Of a stretch of DNA of 64,000 nt, positions 33,806 to 46,364 are shown piece by piece. Each line of letters begins with the position of its first letter. Position 1 is the stretch's first letter. The position numbers and the translations under genes are program-made. The notes beneath the pieces were generated by a model, which was given only the letters and a program-made list of their open reading frames with translations, did no database searches and had not been told where the DNA came from. Origin of the DNA: Blakeslea trispora (taxonomy: Eukaryota > Mucoromycota > Mucoromycetes > Mucorales > Choanephoraceae); the NCBI GenBank assembly GCA_025331445.1, contig JAIWNE010000013.1, positions 372,001 through 436,000 on the forward strand. The letters are read 5' to 3'.

Positions 33806-35605
33806 ATGTCAACCCATAATTTAGCTGATTCAGAAACTAATTCTAGTCGAAACAAGATCACTCCTTATGATGAAAAGACAGAGCATCCTTACCCACATCC
33901 TAACCCTTCGGTTAACGTTACTGCTGGTCAGACAGGTTTACCATGGTTAACACATGATGCTGAGGTTGAAGTCGATACTTCTGGCCAGGATCGTCAATCT
34001 CCACCTCCAAAATTTAGAGCACGTCCCAAAGTATCTGCTCGTATCCGCTTCCCTACAAGAAAAAGGACAATGCAAAAGCATATCTACTCAATGCAAGATG
34101 GAATCGATCCTACCAAAGTTCTATGCCGTAGACTCTCAAGTTGGGAAATCTCTGTCAAGTATCTTGTAAGTGTGTTTTTTTTGTTTGAATAGCCATCTCT
34201 TTCTTTCTTTAGGATGTTCTGATCAAGATGTATTTTTATATATTTAGATTAGCCTATTTAAGCGTATCAAGAAAATAGAGTCTAGTTTCGGCAAAGGCTA
34301 TCGGAAAATCGATGTCAAGTATACTATCCCCACAAAAATTCAAGATCAGTTTAAATCTTCAAACGGTGTACAGGATGCATGGACCGCATTCAGACAATAC
34401 GCGCGTGAAAACAGTCTAATTCATGAAGATTTTGTTGATTTCATACAAAATGATATCACTCCTGCATTAAATGTCATGCTGAAAGACATTCGAGGCATGA
34501 AGCAGTCCTTAAAAAGTAGCAAATTGTTGAAAACGACACAATTATGGGACTGCCGTAAACGTGCTGATAAGCTTATTACTCAATTCAATTCAAACGTCTA
34601 CAAGACAGTAAAGGCACAAGAAAAGGCTAAAGGTTCTTATTTTGTACCTAAAAAAGATCCTTTGCTTTTGAAGTTTGGTACGGTTATATCTTTGATGCCT
34701 TGCGATCGCCTCACTTATACTTTCTCCTTCTTTAGTGGTTACACATACTATCAAGGATCTTTACAGACAAGAAAACCAACTGCATAAGAACTGCTTGCAA
34801 GTACAAGATCAATACCGTCAGTTTGAACAAGAGAAGATCATTGATGCCTATTCGTACCTCTTTAGAACATTCGAAACCTACCGAAATGAGCATCGTTTGG
34901 AAAACCTGGAAGGTGTAGCTAAAGTAGCTGCTATCTTCAAATCAATCGAAACAGATGCTGAGTGGTTGAGCTTCTTTCAACATCATCAAAATGAACTAGT
35001 TAGATTGACAGCCGAGTTCAAAGATGAGGAAAACATTGATTTTCCTTATGCTTCCCATCCTCTTGTTCAACCATTGGCTCATGGCGTTTTGCAAAAGTAC
35101 CAAAGCAAGAAATGGGTATCTGCCTACTATATTCTTAGTCCAGGTAATGAAATGTCTCTTAAAAAGACGTAGCCATTTTTCTTACTCTAAAATTTTTTTG
35201 ATCTGTTTAGTTGGTATGCTCTATCGTTATAAATCAGAAGAGAATCTGTTCAAGGCTCCATTCAAGCCTGATTTGGTCATGTTTGTTCCAAAATGCACTA
35301 TGCTTATCAATCCTGGCAACAGACTCTTACAGCTAAAGGGAAAGCCCTTAAAAGGAATGCATGCAAGCAAACGAACAATGTCATTGTCCAGCACTGATTC
35401 TGCCCAGGCTATTGAATACTGGATCGATGCCTTGACCCCTATGGTAAACCAGCAAGAGACAGGTACTATGGACATCAATCCTCCTGCAATCAATCGTTCT
35501 TCTTCTCCTTCTTTGGCAACTGCTTCCGAGAATGGAAACCTCGCAACTACCGATCATGCTGCTCGATCGATCAGTTCGCAGAGACAAAATGACGACAGTG
35601 CCTAA
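33806..35605 (+). CDS. F-BAR plus PH domain protein, Slm1-like
   Basis: Four exons, 33806-34165, 34248-34677, 34736-35143 and 35211-35605, give 530 residues. A disordered N-terminus carries a basic patch (RFPTRKRTMQKH). A long helical region (LFKRIKKIESSFGKGYRKID ... FRQYARENSLIHEDFVDFI ... MLKDIRGMKQSLKSS ... KNCLQVQDQYRQFEQEKI) has F-BAR character. A PH domain follows (KWVSAYYILSPVGMLYRYKSEE ... MFVPKCTMLI ... IEYWIDALTPM). A Ser/Asn-rich tail closes the protein. Proteins of this plan (yeast Slm1/Slm2) bind PI(4,5)P2 at eisosomes and act with TORC2. The first intron has two usable acceptors (34211 and 34247), and only 34247 keeps the downstream frame. Confidence 0.7.
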
Positions 35606-35913
35606 AATTAGGTTACTGTAAACATCTGCTGTCGAGGAGCAGGGCAAAAGAATAGCAAGGGTGTTATAATATAATCAAAATAAAGCCAATGGTTGCTTCC
35701 AATCTTATTTCTCATCAAACACATTCATTATAATTTGTAAGACATCAAAATTTTTAAAACTATTTGTCATTGGCCGGAAAAAAAAGGGGGGGGGGAGGCT
35801 GTCAAATTAAGTTTAACGCGTCAAAGATCAACGCGTACGCGAACAGACATGTGTTACTACTTTTTGGCTCTTGAATATATATATATTTTTTTTACTTTTT
35901 TTTCTTTATAAAA

Positions 35914-37770
35914 ATGCCTTCAAAAAACTCTTCAGTGAACAACAAAAATAAGCCCACAAAAAGCACCACCGTAAAGGCAGTAAAGAACCAAGAAAAGAAA
36001 GACAGACCTGAGATCAATGTCACAAAGAAATCTTCTCCAGGTAAACTCATCACCTTTTTTTTTTTACTTTCTTTCATTCTTTGTTGACCTATGCTTAGTA
36101 TTTTAACAAAACAGATACTTATATATAAATAGAGGATATCCTGCATGCTTCATGGCCTTTTATCAGTGCTTATCAGTTCTTTCATATGTTCCGTGCTTAT
36201 TTCAAATTACCGGCCTCTTTCACCATTGACTCACTCGAGCAAGCCTTAATGCATGGTGAGCAGCTGAGTGAGTCAGCTCAGACAGCGCGCGAATCTAGTA
36301 TATTGAGTGAACGTAGCATCAACAACGAACAACCCAGCAAAGTCTTGGCAGAATTCATGACCAAGATTATTTGTCCTCTTGTGAGTGCCCGCCAACGTCA
36401 AAAGACAACACCCTGCAATTTTGATGAATCGCTCAGCCGACTCTTTTCCGATCATACCTCTTTCTTCGAATTGGATATCTTGGGAAAAATTAATTTGCTC
36501 AAAAAGATTGAACAAGCTTACATGGATTCTAAAGATGAGGATTTTATTGCTTACAAGAATGAAAATCTTATTCCTAATGATATGGTATATTAGTCCTCTT
36601 TCTTTCTTCACTTTACTTTATCATACTAATACATGCATGATGTAGAGATTGGATCCTTTAGGTACAGATAGCCAAGGCTGGACATATTGGTATTTCGACG
36701 GCTTTCGTCTGTACCGTGAAATTCCTATTCCACAAGGCAAAAAAGGAATTGATATGCTCAATAGCCGAGACTTTACATTTGAACTAGCTTGCTCTTCTAT
36801 CGAATCATGGAAGCAGACAATCAAGCATTTCGAATCGAACAAATCAAGAGGAGCTGCCAAGGAGCTAGCCGACAAAATCTGTGAATTGGGGCATGGAATT
36901 ATCGCTAAAATGGAGGCACGCGAAGCTACCCAAATTAGAAACGAGGCCAAGCTAAAAAGAGCAAGAGAGTTAGAGCTTGTGCCTCGAAAGAGAAGTCGAA
37001 GATTAGAAGTAAAAGTAAGTCCTCTTCACATTTTCCTTTTATCTATCTGTTCTCAATTGACTGTCTCTTTATTTTTCAGTTTAATGAAGAGGCAAAGCGA
37101 CAGGAAATAGAAGAAGAGCAGAAGCAGCGAGATGCACTTGAAGAGATAGAAAAAAAACATAGACTAGAGAAAGCAAGAGAGATTGAAGAGAAAGAAAAGC
37201 GCGACATGAGAGTAGAAGAAGCTAGACTCAAAAACGACTTGCATACTTACATCACTCAACGAATGACGGACGAAGATATTACTCAAGATGAACATGCTCA
37301 TTTAAGAGAATTAAGAACAGGCATTTTCTCCACTACCACGGAGCAGACAAGAAAAGAAAAGATGCAGGGATGGGTTCGATTGCTAGATAATCCTGTTGCT
37401 GTTGAAATCAATGAGCAGCATGTGGCATTTGTAGGTGATTCACTATCAGAAGGTACGAATGCCATTAGAACGAAGAAGAATAAAAAAAAAGGAGGAGAGA
37501 AAGAAATTAGACTTTATACTAACTTGTACCTTAGTGTTTAATTCCGTTTTGCTCAAGAGTACACTTAAAACATACTTGAACACTCTCATCAATTTCAGAT
37601 TTGAGAATGATCTTTTGCATGATATGTACAAAAAACTCTTGCTAAATAATGGATATGAAAGCATGGATATTTTTTGTAAAGACTTGAATTGCTTACTTGA
37701 TTCGATCGATGCAGAGGACAAACAGTATGCCTTGGATCTTCTTTTGTCCGCTTTTCCTCGGGCTAAATAA
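35914..37770 (+). CDS. DDT-WHIM chromatin remodelling protein, CECR2-like without a visible bromodomain
   Basis: Five exons, 35914-36040, 36133-36584, 36646-37014, 37080-37452 and 37535-37770, give 518 residues. A Lys-rich N-terminus is followed by a DDT domain (SAYQFFHMFRAYFKLPASF ... SLEQALM ... VLAEFMTKIICPLV). A WHIM1-like helix comes next (ELDILGKINLLKKIEQAYM). The hallmark WHIM2/3 motif RLDPLGTDSQGWTYWYF-DGFRLYRE spans the exon 3 start. A highly charged coiled coil (EEAKRQEIEEEQKQRD ...) and a helical C-terminus end the protein. In animals this DDT-WHIM layout occurs in CECR2, BAZ and RSF1, the non-catalytic partners of ISWI ATPases. It presumably docks an ISWI enzyme onto nucleosomes. 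No bromodomain or PHD finger was seen. Confidence 0.75.
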
Positions 37771-37948
37771 AGTAAAACCAGCTATTTTGTCTCCTGTCGC
37801 ATGAATACCAATGGTTCCATTGTGAGTCAAGTCAACTGGATCCAATCTAAAGTCCGGCTTTTAAAAATAAAATAAAAATAAAAAAGAATTCAAGCCAAAA
37901 GTCCTACCCTTTTTCTTTTTATACATATATTCATATCTTGAGAAGACT

Positions 37949-40439
37949 ATGAGAAAAGAAAACGGCTCGATACCATCATCAGACAAGCCTGTCCGAAGTG
38001 ACAACGTTGTTTATGAAAATGCTGCTGTTGGAGTTCAACTCGGTGTCGACCGTAACGATATGCTAGCACCTGGTAGAATCAAAGAATGAAATGAAAGAGA
38101 GAGAGAGAAAAAAAAATTTTTTTTACCAATATGCATCTATAGATATTTCTAGAGTACTTGTGATCTATACTGGTGGTACTATTGGTATGAAACATACACC
38201 TGAGCATGGTTATATTCCTGTAAGTCAATGTATGGCATTTTCTCTTTTCTTTTCATCTGATTCAATTCTTTTTATATACAATAACTAGCTTCCCAATTAT
38301 TTTGCGGAATCACTCTCGAAAGTGCGTCGTTTTCATGATCCACAAAACGAGACCGATAAGCCTGTACTCAGTCGTTCTTCCTCGCATGACAGTCTCGACA
38401 GCTTAAACATTTCGGACAAAAATCCATCTGATTTCGGTCGAATTACCAACACAGTAAAAGCAATTGAACAAGAAGGTCCTGACAAAGGCAAGACAAAAAC
38501 ATTCCAATTGCCTAGCTTAATTACACCTGTCAGTTTGTTTGGCAAAAGAATCAGGTATTATAAAATCGAATGGAAAAATAACAAGATAAAATTCTCACGA
38601 GAATTACTTTTTTAGATATTCTATTTTAGAGTATGTGCCTCTTCTCGATTCGTGTGACATTACAATGTCAGGTAGGAAAAAAAAAACTGCAGAAAAAAGA
38701 GGGATTGTTTTTGATCTATGATACTCTTTCGCTTTCGCAGACTGGGCTCGAATTGCGGGAGATATTAAGGAGAACTACCAACTGTACGATGCATTCATTG
38801 TCTTACACGGCACAGACACGATGGCCTACACTGCTAGTGCACTAAGTTTCATGCTGGAAGAGCTGGGAAAAACAGTGATTATCACGGGATCTCAGGTTCC
38901 TCTAACTGAGGTTAGAAACGATGCAGTGGATAACTTGCTTGGTGCTTTGACAGTAGCTGGTCATTTTGTAATTCCTGAAGTTACTTTATATTTTGGCAAA
39001 AAACTTTATCGTGGCAACAGAACCAGTAAAATCAGTGCTGTCGACTTTGAAGCATTTGATTCTCCCAATATGCCCGCTTTAGTCAATATTGGTATTAACA
39101 TTGGTAAGTAAGACAATACCTACCTTCTCGACAATACCATATCAATTTTTTGTTTTTCCTTTTAACAACAGATGTCAAGTGGCCTTTGGTACTACGTCCT
39201 ACACACATCGCAAAGTTTGATGTATGTACCAAGCTTAATCCAAATGTAGGCTCTTTGCGACTTTTCCCAGGCATCAATGACTCTACTATCAGAGCATTTT
39301 TAGCTCCTCCACTGCAAGGTGTTGTGCTCGAAACATTTGGTGCAGGAAATGCTCCTTGTCGTCCTGCACTTTTAGCTGCTTTAAAGGAAGCCACTGAACG
39401 AGGTGTGGTTATTGTCAACTGCACTCAATGTAGAAAGGGGCTCGTCACTGATGCTTATGCCACTGGCAAGCAGCTTTCTGCTATTGGTGTAGTACCAGGT
39501 GCTGATATGACTCCTGAATGTGCATTATCTAAACTAGCTTATCTTCTTGGCAAAACACCAAACAATCCCGATCATGTTCGTAAAATGATGACCCGTAATC
39601 TTCGTGGAGAACTCACGGTACGTGCTCCCTATCAACGTTTCAGTGCATCAAACAACCGAACAAATATCCTTGTCAACATCATGATGAAATTCTCTGCTCG
39701 AACCAAACTAGCCGCTCGCAAAGAACTTGAACTTGACGATATCAATCAAGCCAACGCTGATCTAGCTGATTTGACAATGTCTGTTGAAGAAGAAATGGTG
39801 GCTCAGAAGGCATTAGCCCCTGTATTGCTCTGTTCTGCTGCCAGCTCTAACGATCTTGACGGTCTCAGTCTATTAGTTGAAGGCATGAGCGAGATGATCA
39901 ATTTGAATTGTGTGGACTATGATGGCCGTGTTCCTCTTCATGTTGCTTGCAAAGAGGGTCATTTGAAGATCGTTGAATATTTGCTTCTTCATGGTGCCTC
40001 TCTTCATGTGCGTGACCGTACAGGCCATACACCTTTATTTGACGCTGTTGTTGAAAAACGTTCAGAGGTTGTTCGAATGTTGCGTGAAGCTGGTGCCCAT
40101 TTAGCAGAAAGCGAGATTGACGATATCGGCCCATATTGGTTCAAGGCAATCAAAACTAACAATATCAAATGGATTCAAATAGCATTAGAAGCAGGATTTG
40201 ACGTAAACTGGGCAGAACCTACTGAAGGTCGAAGAGCCATTGATATTGCAGTTTTCATGGGCCGATTGTCTATCTTTAAAATATTGCTAAATCAACCAAA
40301 CATTGACTTAAAGCTTGAAGATACCTGGGGCATGACTCTACTAGACAAAATCAACATGCTCATCAAAAAAGATAGTGGCAAGGTTTCCTTAGACTTGCTT
40401 GAGGAAATGCACGCTTTGCTTGCTTTCAAATTGCAATAA
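37949..40439 (+). CDS. Type I L-asparaginase with C-terminal ankyrin repeats
   Basis: Six exons, 37949-38072, 38143-38219, 38289-38554, 38616-38671, 38741-39103 and 39172-40439, give 717 residues. The catalytic domain shows both threonine motifs, YTGGTIGMKHTPEHGYIP and VLHGTDTMAYTASALSFML, plus TGSQVPLTEVRNDAVDNL, YFGKKLYRGNRTSK and ETFGAGNAP. The reaction is hydrolysis of asparagine to aspartate and ammonia. Between the first threonine motif and the rest is a Ser/Asp-rich insert (SRSSSHDSLDSLN). The C-terminal part has ankyrin repeats (DYDGRVPLHVACKEGHLKIVEYLLLHGASLHV, DRTGHTPLFDAVVEKRSEVV). This domain order matches human ASPG/60-kDa lysophospholipase and fungal cytosolic asparaginases. No signal peptide is present, so it is probably cytosolic. 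Confidence 0.92.
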
Positions 40440-40802
40440 CGAGTACCCTTTTATCTGTATTTTATTTTAACTCTAGAAGCTGCTTGCTTCGCTTTTTTTT
40501 TTTGTATAGATAGCTTTAATAAGGCATCTTAGACAGCGCCTTTGTTCTTGCTATAAAGAAATAAAAGTTCCTTTATTTTGAAAAGTTGATATCATCCAAT
40601 TGAAATTACAGCCTATCTTTGTTTTTAGCATACACGCACAGACATACAGCTATTGCAGCCACTAGCTAACTCATACGACTTTTCATTTTTTTTACTGCAT
40701 ACTCAAAAGAAAAAAAAAAGAAAAAGATAAAAACTCCGTTAAATGTTGATAATTTTTAATTGCGCGTTTCTTTATTTTTTCTTTGCTTGATCTTGCTAGA
40801 TT
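40440..40802 (+). promoter_or_regulatory. Promoter region of the MED15 gene
   Basis: This 363-bp spacer has the asparaginase 3' flank (AATAAAAG near 40560) and an A-rich then T-rich leader before the MED15 ATG. No gene or notable repeat was seen. Confidence 0.35.
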
Positions 40803-43153
40803 ATGAATCCACAAAACCCAAATATACCAAATGGCCAGCCAAATCAACTCGGTCAACCGAACCAACAGCAACAGCAACAGCAACAGCAACAACAGCAGCA
40901 ACAAAACCCGCTCAACTTAAACTTGCAGAACGAGGTTCCGAACGCTAATTGGCGAGAAGATCTCAGTGTTCAAGATAGAGCACGCTTCGTAACTCAACTG
41001 TAAGATTTTTTCTTAGAAATAAGTTATGCTCAGTGGTTTTAACTGTACATAGTGGCAATGCTCTTAAGCACCTTTCACCCGCGACCTCGGATAATGATAT
41101 ATTTGCCGCTGCAAAAAACTTTGAGTTAACCCTCTACACTAGAAGCACAAGCAAAGTATGCACTTTTTTGTTTTATTTGCCTGCAATCTGTTTTATTGAT
41201 ACCACTTTTATTTTTCCAGAATCAGTATATTCTTGCATATGCAAGGAAATTTCATCAAATAAAGTTCCAACTCCAAAGTCAAAACAATGGAGCACCTATG
41301 CTTAATGATAATCAACTACAGCTAAATCTGAACACAATGAATAATGGCCAGCAGATGTCTCCTTTGTTGCAACAGCAGCAACAGGCACAGCAGCAGCAGC
41401 AGCAACAACAGCAGACTCAACAGCAACAGCAACAACAACAACAACCTTCACAACAGCAGCAACCTCAACAACAACAACCTCAACAACAACAACAACAGCC
41501 TTCTCAGCAACAAACTGCTTCACCACAAGTGCAACCTGTTCAACAAATACAGAACATGGCTTCTCCACTCAACATTGCACAACAGCAAAATGCTCAACAG
41601 CAATTGCAAAAGACCCAAATGCGACCCAACATGTTCCAGCAGAACATGATGCAAGCCAGACCAACACAGCCTCAACAAGGAAATGTGCACAATCAGAACC
41701 TAGCACAAGCTCCACAACAAGCGTCGCAGCAACAACAGGCTCAATTGTTGGCTTTGCAAAGAAGTGCTGTACAAGCTATGGCCGCTGCTGCTGCTGGGAA
41801 CAACAATGGCAATAATGGAAACAATAATGCTAACGCTACAGCTGCTGCTCATATGGCTGCCAATATTAGTGTACTGCAGCAACAGCAGATCCCTCTCAGC
41901 GTACTTCAAAGTCTAAATGCAAACAATGTTAATCAAGCTGCTATGACCATGTCTCCAAGACAGTTTCAATTATATCTTACACGCCAACTTGCACTTCAGC
42001 AAGGAGCAAGCGCTCAACCCCAGGACACATCAGGTACAGCTGCAACAAATGCGGCCACAGTTTTAGGCAATCAGTCTTATCGACCACCTGTTTCAAATGC
42101 AAATACGGCAAACTCTCCACTACAGACAAACAGTTTTGCTAGTGGTCAGCCTCAGCAACAGATCAACCCGGAACTTTTGATGCAACATCTACAGGCTCAG
42201 CAAGCTCGGGCACAACAGCAGCAGCAACAACAACATCAACAACAGCAGCAACAACAGCATCAGCAACACCAACAACACCAACAACATCAACAGCAACATC
42301 AACAACAGCAGCAACAACAGCAGCAACAACAGCAGCAACAGCAGCAACAAGCCCAGCAACAGCAGTCGCAGGTACAAGCTCAATCACAGCCTCAACAAGC
42401 CCAGCAACAGCAACAACAACAAAAACAACAGCAGCAAAACCAAACACAACCACAAGTTGCTGCTCAAGCTAAACAAGAAGCCCAACAGCAACAACAGCCA
42501 GCTCAAGCTCAGCAATTGCAGCAATTACAGCAATTACAGCAACTACAACAGCTACAGCAGCAACAACAGCTACAGCAACAACAACAGCCCCAACAGTCTC
42601 AAATGCAGCAAAGCACCGGTTTTCCTGTGCAACAGGCAAACAACGCAACAGGACGTAGTCTTACTGCACAACAGAGATCAAATGCTACTGATCTTGTTCG
42701 CCAAATAGATGAAAGCATTCGTTCATCTCGAAGTAAGACAAAAAAAGAAAGAAAGAAGTCAAAAGCAAAAGATAGATTAACCTTATGATTGATTTAGTTC
42801 ATGGCAATCCTGTTGATGGTCTATCTGAGCAAGAAAAGGCAGCTATTCGAGAACAGGTTGCTCTAATAAAGCCAATGTACGACAAGATTGACAGTCTATT
42901 GCCTGTGTTTTTAGCATTGACCTCCAACATGGAAGCTACTCGACGTTTGATTCTAATGAAGTACATGTTCGAAGACCAACTGAGCATGCTTGCACAAAAC
43001 AAGTATGTGATCACATTGGAGCATTTGACAAAACTGAAGGAGCAGTTCAATGGTTATTTTGCCTGGGTTAGAAATGCTGTAAGTGCACCTCAGCAATCAG
43101 CTCCTACACAGGAACAGCAGCAGTCAAGCTCAACAGCCGAATCGCTGCAACAA

Positions 43154-43185
<32 letters not shown>

Positions 43186-44224
43186 ACAGCAACAAGCGCT
43201 TAATTCACAATTGAATCAACAACAATCACCTCAGTTGCCGCAACAGCCTCCTCATTCCCTTCAGCAACAAGCGACTAATACACAGCCAGCCCATCAACAG
43301 CCATCACCTGTACAGACTCAGCAGGCACAGCAACAGCAGCAACCCCGTCAAAATACCCCTCAATTACAGTCTCTTAGCCGTACTCAGACGCCACAACAAC
43401 CTATGGACATTACTTTATCGCATTCTAATTCTTCTACAAGTACACCTACATTACAAAATGCTCAACAAATTGGCATAAAACGGCCTAGCATTGATCTCAA
43501 ACTGGCTCCAAACAAAAAACAACGAGGTGCTAATCAATCGCCTGCAATGGCATCAGCTACTGTTGCTGCTAATGGAGCTTCAGCAAATACATCGCCTCAA
43601 CAACAAACAGCATCGCCTGTACAAAATAAAGCTTCGCCTGGTTCTGCAAATATGAATATACCTAGTCCTGTTAATATGTTGGATTTGTCACATAACTCTA
43701 CGCCTCAACAAGCTGCTCCCGAAGAACAGCAGAATCCTCAACCATCCAACTTTACATCAACCAACTCTACCGCCCCTTCAGTAACTGCTCAACCAGGCAC
43801 TTCGCTAAGCCAACGCCAAGCACAATCCCAAATGGTGTATCAAGCTGCTATTGCCAGTGGTTTGTCACCAGCCATCGTCAATCTACTTCCTCCAAGAGCT
43901 CTTCAATGCACTTGGCTACTACAACAAGCTGCCCAAAATCGAATTAGTTTGACTCCACTTCAGAAGAAGCAAATTGTAGCTTTACTCGATGACCGTGTAG
44001 AAGCTGCCAAGCAACAACTAGAAAGACAAGAGCAGGCTCAACAGTCTGAGCAACAACAATCGTCTTCAATGGCTGGACAACCTCAAGTTAAAGCTGAAGT
44101 CTTGAATGAGAAGCCTACACTCAATCCATCGCAACAAGCTGCCCAGATGATGCATTTGTTGCAACAGCAACAACAGCAACAACAGCAACAACAGCAACAA
44201 CAGCAACAACAGCAACAACAGCAA

Positions 44225-44259
<35 letters not shown>

Positions 44260-44267
44260 ACAACAGC

Positions 44268-44298
<31 letters not shown>

Positions 44299-44419
44299 GC
44301 AACAGCAACATCAACAGCAACATCAACAGCAACAGCAACAGCAACAGCAACATCAACAGCAACATCAACATCAACATCAACAGCAACAGCAACAGCAACA
44401 GCAACATCAACAGCAACAT

Positions 44420-44451
<32 letters not shown>

Positions 44452-44953
44452 AGCTTATTCGCTGCAGGCACCACAGATTCAACAGCCTCAAACGCAGATA
44501 CAAACACAAGTACAGCAACCACAAACTCAATTGCATAACACATCTCACACTCACTTAGCTCATCAACAGCAACAACTAGCCTCATCTCGCCCAGCAACAA
44601 ATATGAGTTCTGTGCGTCCTGGCATGGGGCCAGACGATAAAATAACCAATACAATGATGTATGTCAATGATGTCCTGAAAGATGTTGCTAGTATTCTGTC
44701 AGTAGCAGACCAGCCCCAAGAACCCGAACCTTCTATGCAGGTCGTGAAGGGTGAAAAGCTTCATACTGCTCTACTTTTTGAACCTTACACGGTACAATTG
44801 GAAGCAGAAGATGGAAGCAGCGACAACACTATGGTAGAGAGCTTCATCAAACAAGATACTCCCGATGAGGAAGAAGTACTTAACGGCTGGTATGAAGTTG
44901 GTATGGATACTAGCGTTTTACGCTTAAACGAAATAATGACAGGCTTTTGTTGA
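40803..44953 (+). CDS. MED15: Mediator complex subunit 15 (Gal11-like), polyglutamine-rich
   Basis: Four exons, 40803-40999, 41053-41155, 41220-42732 and 42798-44953, give 1,322 residues. MED15 is a Mediator tail subunit that contacts transcription activators. The N-terminal KIX-like domain spans introns 1 and 2 (NWREDLSVQDRARFVTQL ... SDNDIFAAAKNFELTLYTRS ... YILAYARKFHQIKF). Long Gln tracts follow, the largest being 97 codons (44162-44452) of CAG/CAA with His interruptions. A helical fungal MED15 segment (VHGNPVDGLSEQEKAAIREQ ... PMYDKIDSLLPVFLALTSN) lies after the third intron, and a conserved C-terminus (NTMMYVNDVLKDVASIL ... NGWYEVGMDTSVLRLNEIM) closes it. The third intron (42733-42797) ends at the GATTTAG acceptor, because the nearer acceptors put a stop in frame. 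Strings of leucine or valine codons on the other strand are shadows. Confidence 0.9.
44162..44452 (+). repeat. CAG/CAA polyglutamine tract with His interruptions
   Basis: Ninety-seven consecutive codons, nearly all CAG or CAA, with about a dozen CAT codons spaced QQQH-like in the second half. A second such patch lies at about 42200-42360 and a short one at 40863-40905, all in the MED15 frame. Mixed CAA/CAG use limits slippage compared with pure CAG. Confidence 0.95.
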
Positions 44954-45825
44954 AGTGTAAACAAAAAAGGATTTCCTTTTTTTATTGCTAGAGGAGCTAT
45001 TTAAATAAATTTGAAACTTGAAATAATAGTTTATGTTTTCAGCAAAAAGAGAAAAAAGCTAGAAAACACAACATATAACATACATACATACACATACATA
45101 CACATACGTCTTTATACAATCAAGAAAACAACATGCAAATACAACCTTGTCGTTAGAAAACACTTGCAAATTCCTTCCTTTTCAGCTTACAGGAAGAAAT
45201 TTGATTTTAATTTGATCTGTTATATGTTTGAAAATGTCAAAGAAGTTTTGAGACACACTGTCTTTTTTTTTTATCAAAGTCTGAAAAGGAAAGTTAGATT
45301 ATGCTATACAAGAGAATGTAAATGAGAAGCCTAATAGAATAAAGATTGCTACACATTATGATACAACATGGTCCTTCTTGTTTTTTGAATACAGAAATCA
45401 AGCCAAGAAAAGGGACAGATGCGAATTCAAAATGGATATTTGTCTCATGCGCCATTTCTTCAGACTCTCAACAACAAATTAGCAATCATCAATTTGTCAA
45501 TTATAAAGGATCAGGAGGAAAGAGCCTTCTTCATACGAAAGAAAATGGAAGATGAAGGGGGAGGAGATTGAAGCAGGTAAAATGGTAAGGAGAGGGGGGG
45601 ATAAGGGGTGACAAATGGATGCGAAGTATAGAATTCATAGTGAAAAGTTAGTCTAAAATAGAAATGCGCAAGAAAAGGTAAACTAGTTTAGTAATAATAT
45701 ATTTCTTTCGAAGCACCAAAGGAGAATGTTATAAATTTCTATTCAAAAGGCAGATTTACCCCTCCCCCTCTTTTCTCTTTCTTTTCTTTCATTCTTCATA
45801 ATCGCTGTAGACAACATATCATTCA
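44954..45825. other. Intergenic; no gene supported
   Basis: AT-rich sequence with ATACATACAC runs near 45080-45110 and a purine-rich GGAGAGGGGGGGATAAGGGG stretch near 45590. The region just before the next ATG is a CCTCCCCCTCTTTTCTCTTTC pyrimidine block typical of promoters here. Confidence 0.4.
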
Positions 45826-46364
45826 ATGAACAAAATATTTTTGATCCTTTGCCTTATTCTTGGATGTCTTTTCAGCCAAGTAGAATCTCGCCCAATCAAT
45901 CTAGCTAAAGCTGCCAAAAGCATATTATCTATTCTAGGTAGAGGCACTTTTTACGATGTGAGTGTAGGTCTCGGATCTTGCGGCCGTCAAAGCAAAAATA
46001 GCGATTTAGTTGTAGCTGTCAACCACGTTCAGATGAAAAATGGTATATAGCGCATGATTGATTTAGGAGCTTTTTTTTTTTTCTTATTCCAATTATTATC
46101 TATAGGTGCCAATCCAAACAACAATCCTCATTGTGGTCGAAGAGTTAAAATTGTAGGAAAAACAGGAAAACCTATCAATGCAGAAGTAGTTGACACATGC
46201 CCAGGATGTGCTGTTGGATGTTTGGATATGTCATCTAGCTGTAAGTATTCTATTCAAGCTACTCGAGAACGTACCAAAAACTTACATGATTGCATTTAGT
46301 GTTTCAAAAAGTATGTGGCGAGCTCTCGATGGGCACATGTCCTATTAAGTGGGATTTCTTATAA
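45826..46364 (+). CDS. Small secreted RlpA-like double-psi beta-barrel (expansin/barwin-like) protein
   Basis: Three exons, 45826-46042, 46106-46240 and 46300-46364, give 138 residues. It has a signal peptide (MNKIFLILCLILGCLFSQVES) and a single DPBB domain: GRGTFYDVSVGLGSCG, VVAVNHVQM, NPHCGRRVKIVGKTGK, VVDTCPGCAVGCLDMSSSLF, and a closing GTCPIKWDFL. Six or more cysteines fit barwin-like disulphides, and the Asp in VDTCPGC is the conserved family acidic residue. It has no C-terminal carbohydrate-binding domain, so it belongs to the short fungal RlpA-like/loosenin group. These are secreted wall-associated proteins, and enzymatic activity is uncertain. The final exon adds only 21 residues. Confidence 0.85.

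Noticed and set aside
42733..42784. Using the nearer acceptor at 42775 for MED15 intron 3
   Set aside because: It puts an in-frame stop into the protein; the acceptor at 42797 keeps the frame.
44162..44452. Regular short repeats resembling a CRISPR array
   Set aside because: They are 3-bp codon repeats without unique spacers; simply a polyglutamine tract in a eukaryotic gene.
42163..44654. Poly-Leu and poly-Val minus frames under MED15
   Set aside because: They are mirror products of the CAG/CAA polyglutamine codons and have no independent support.
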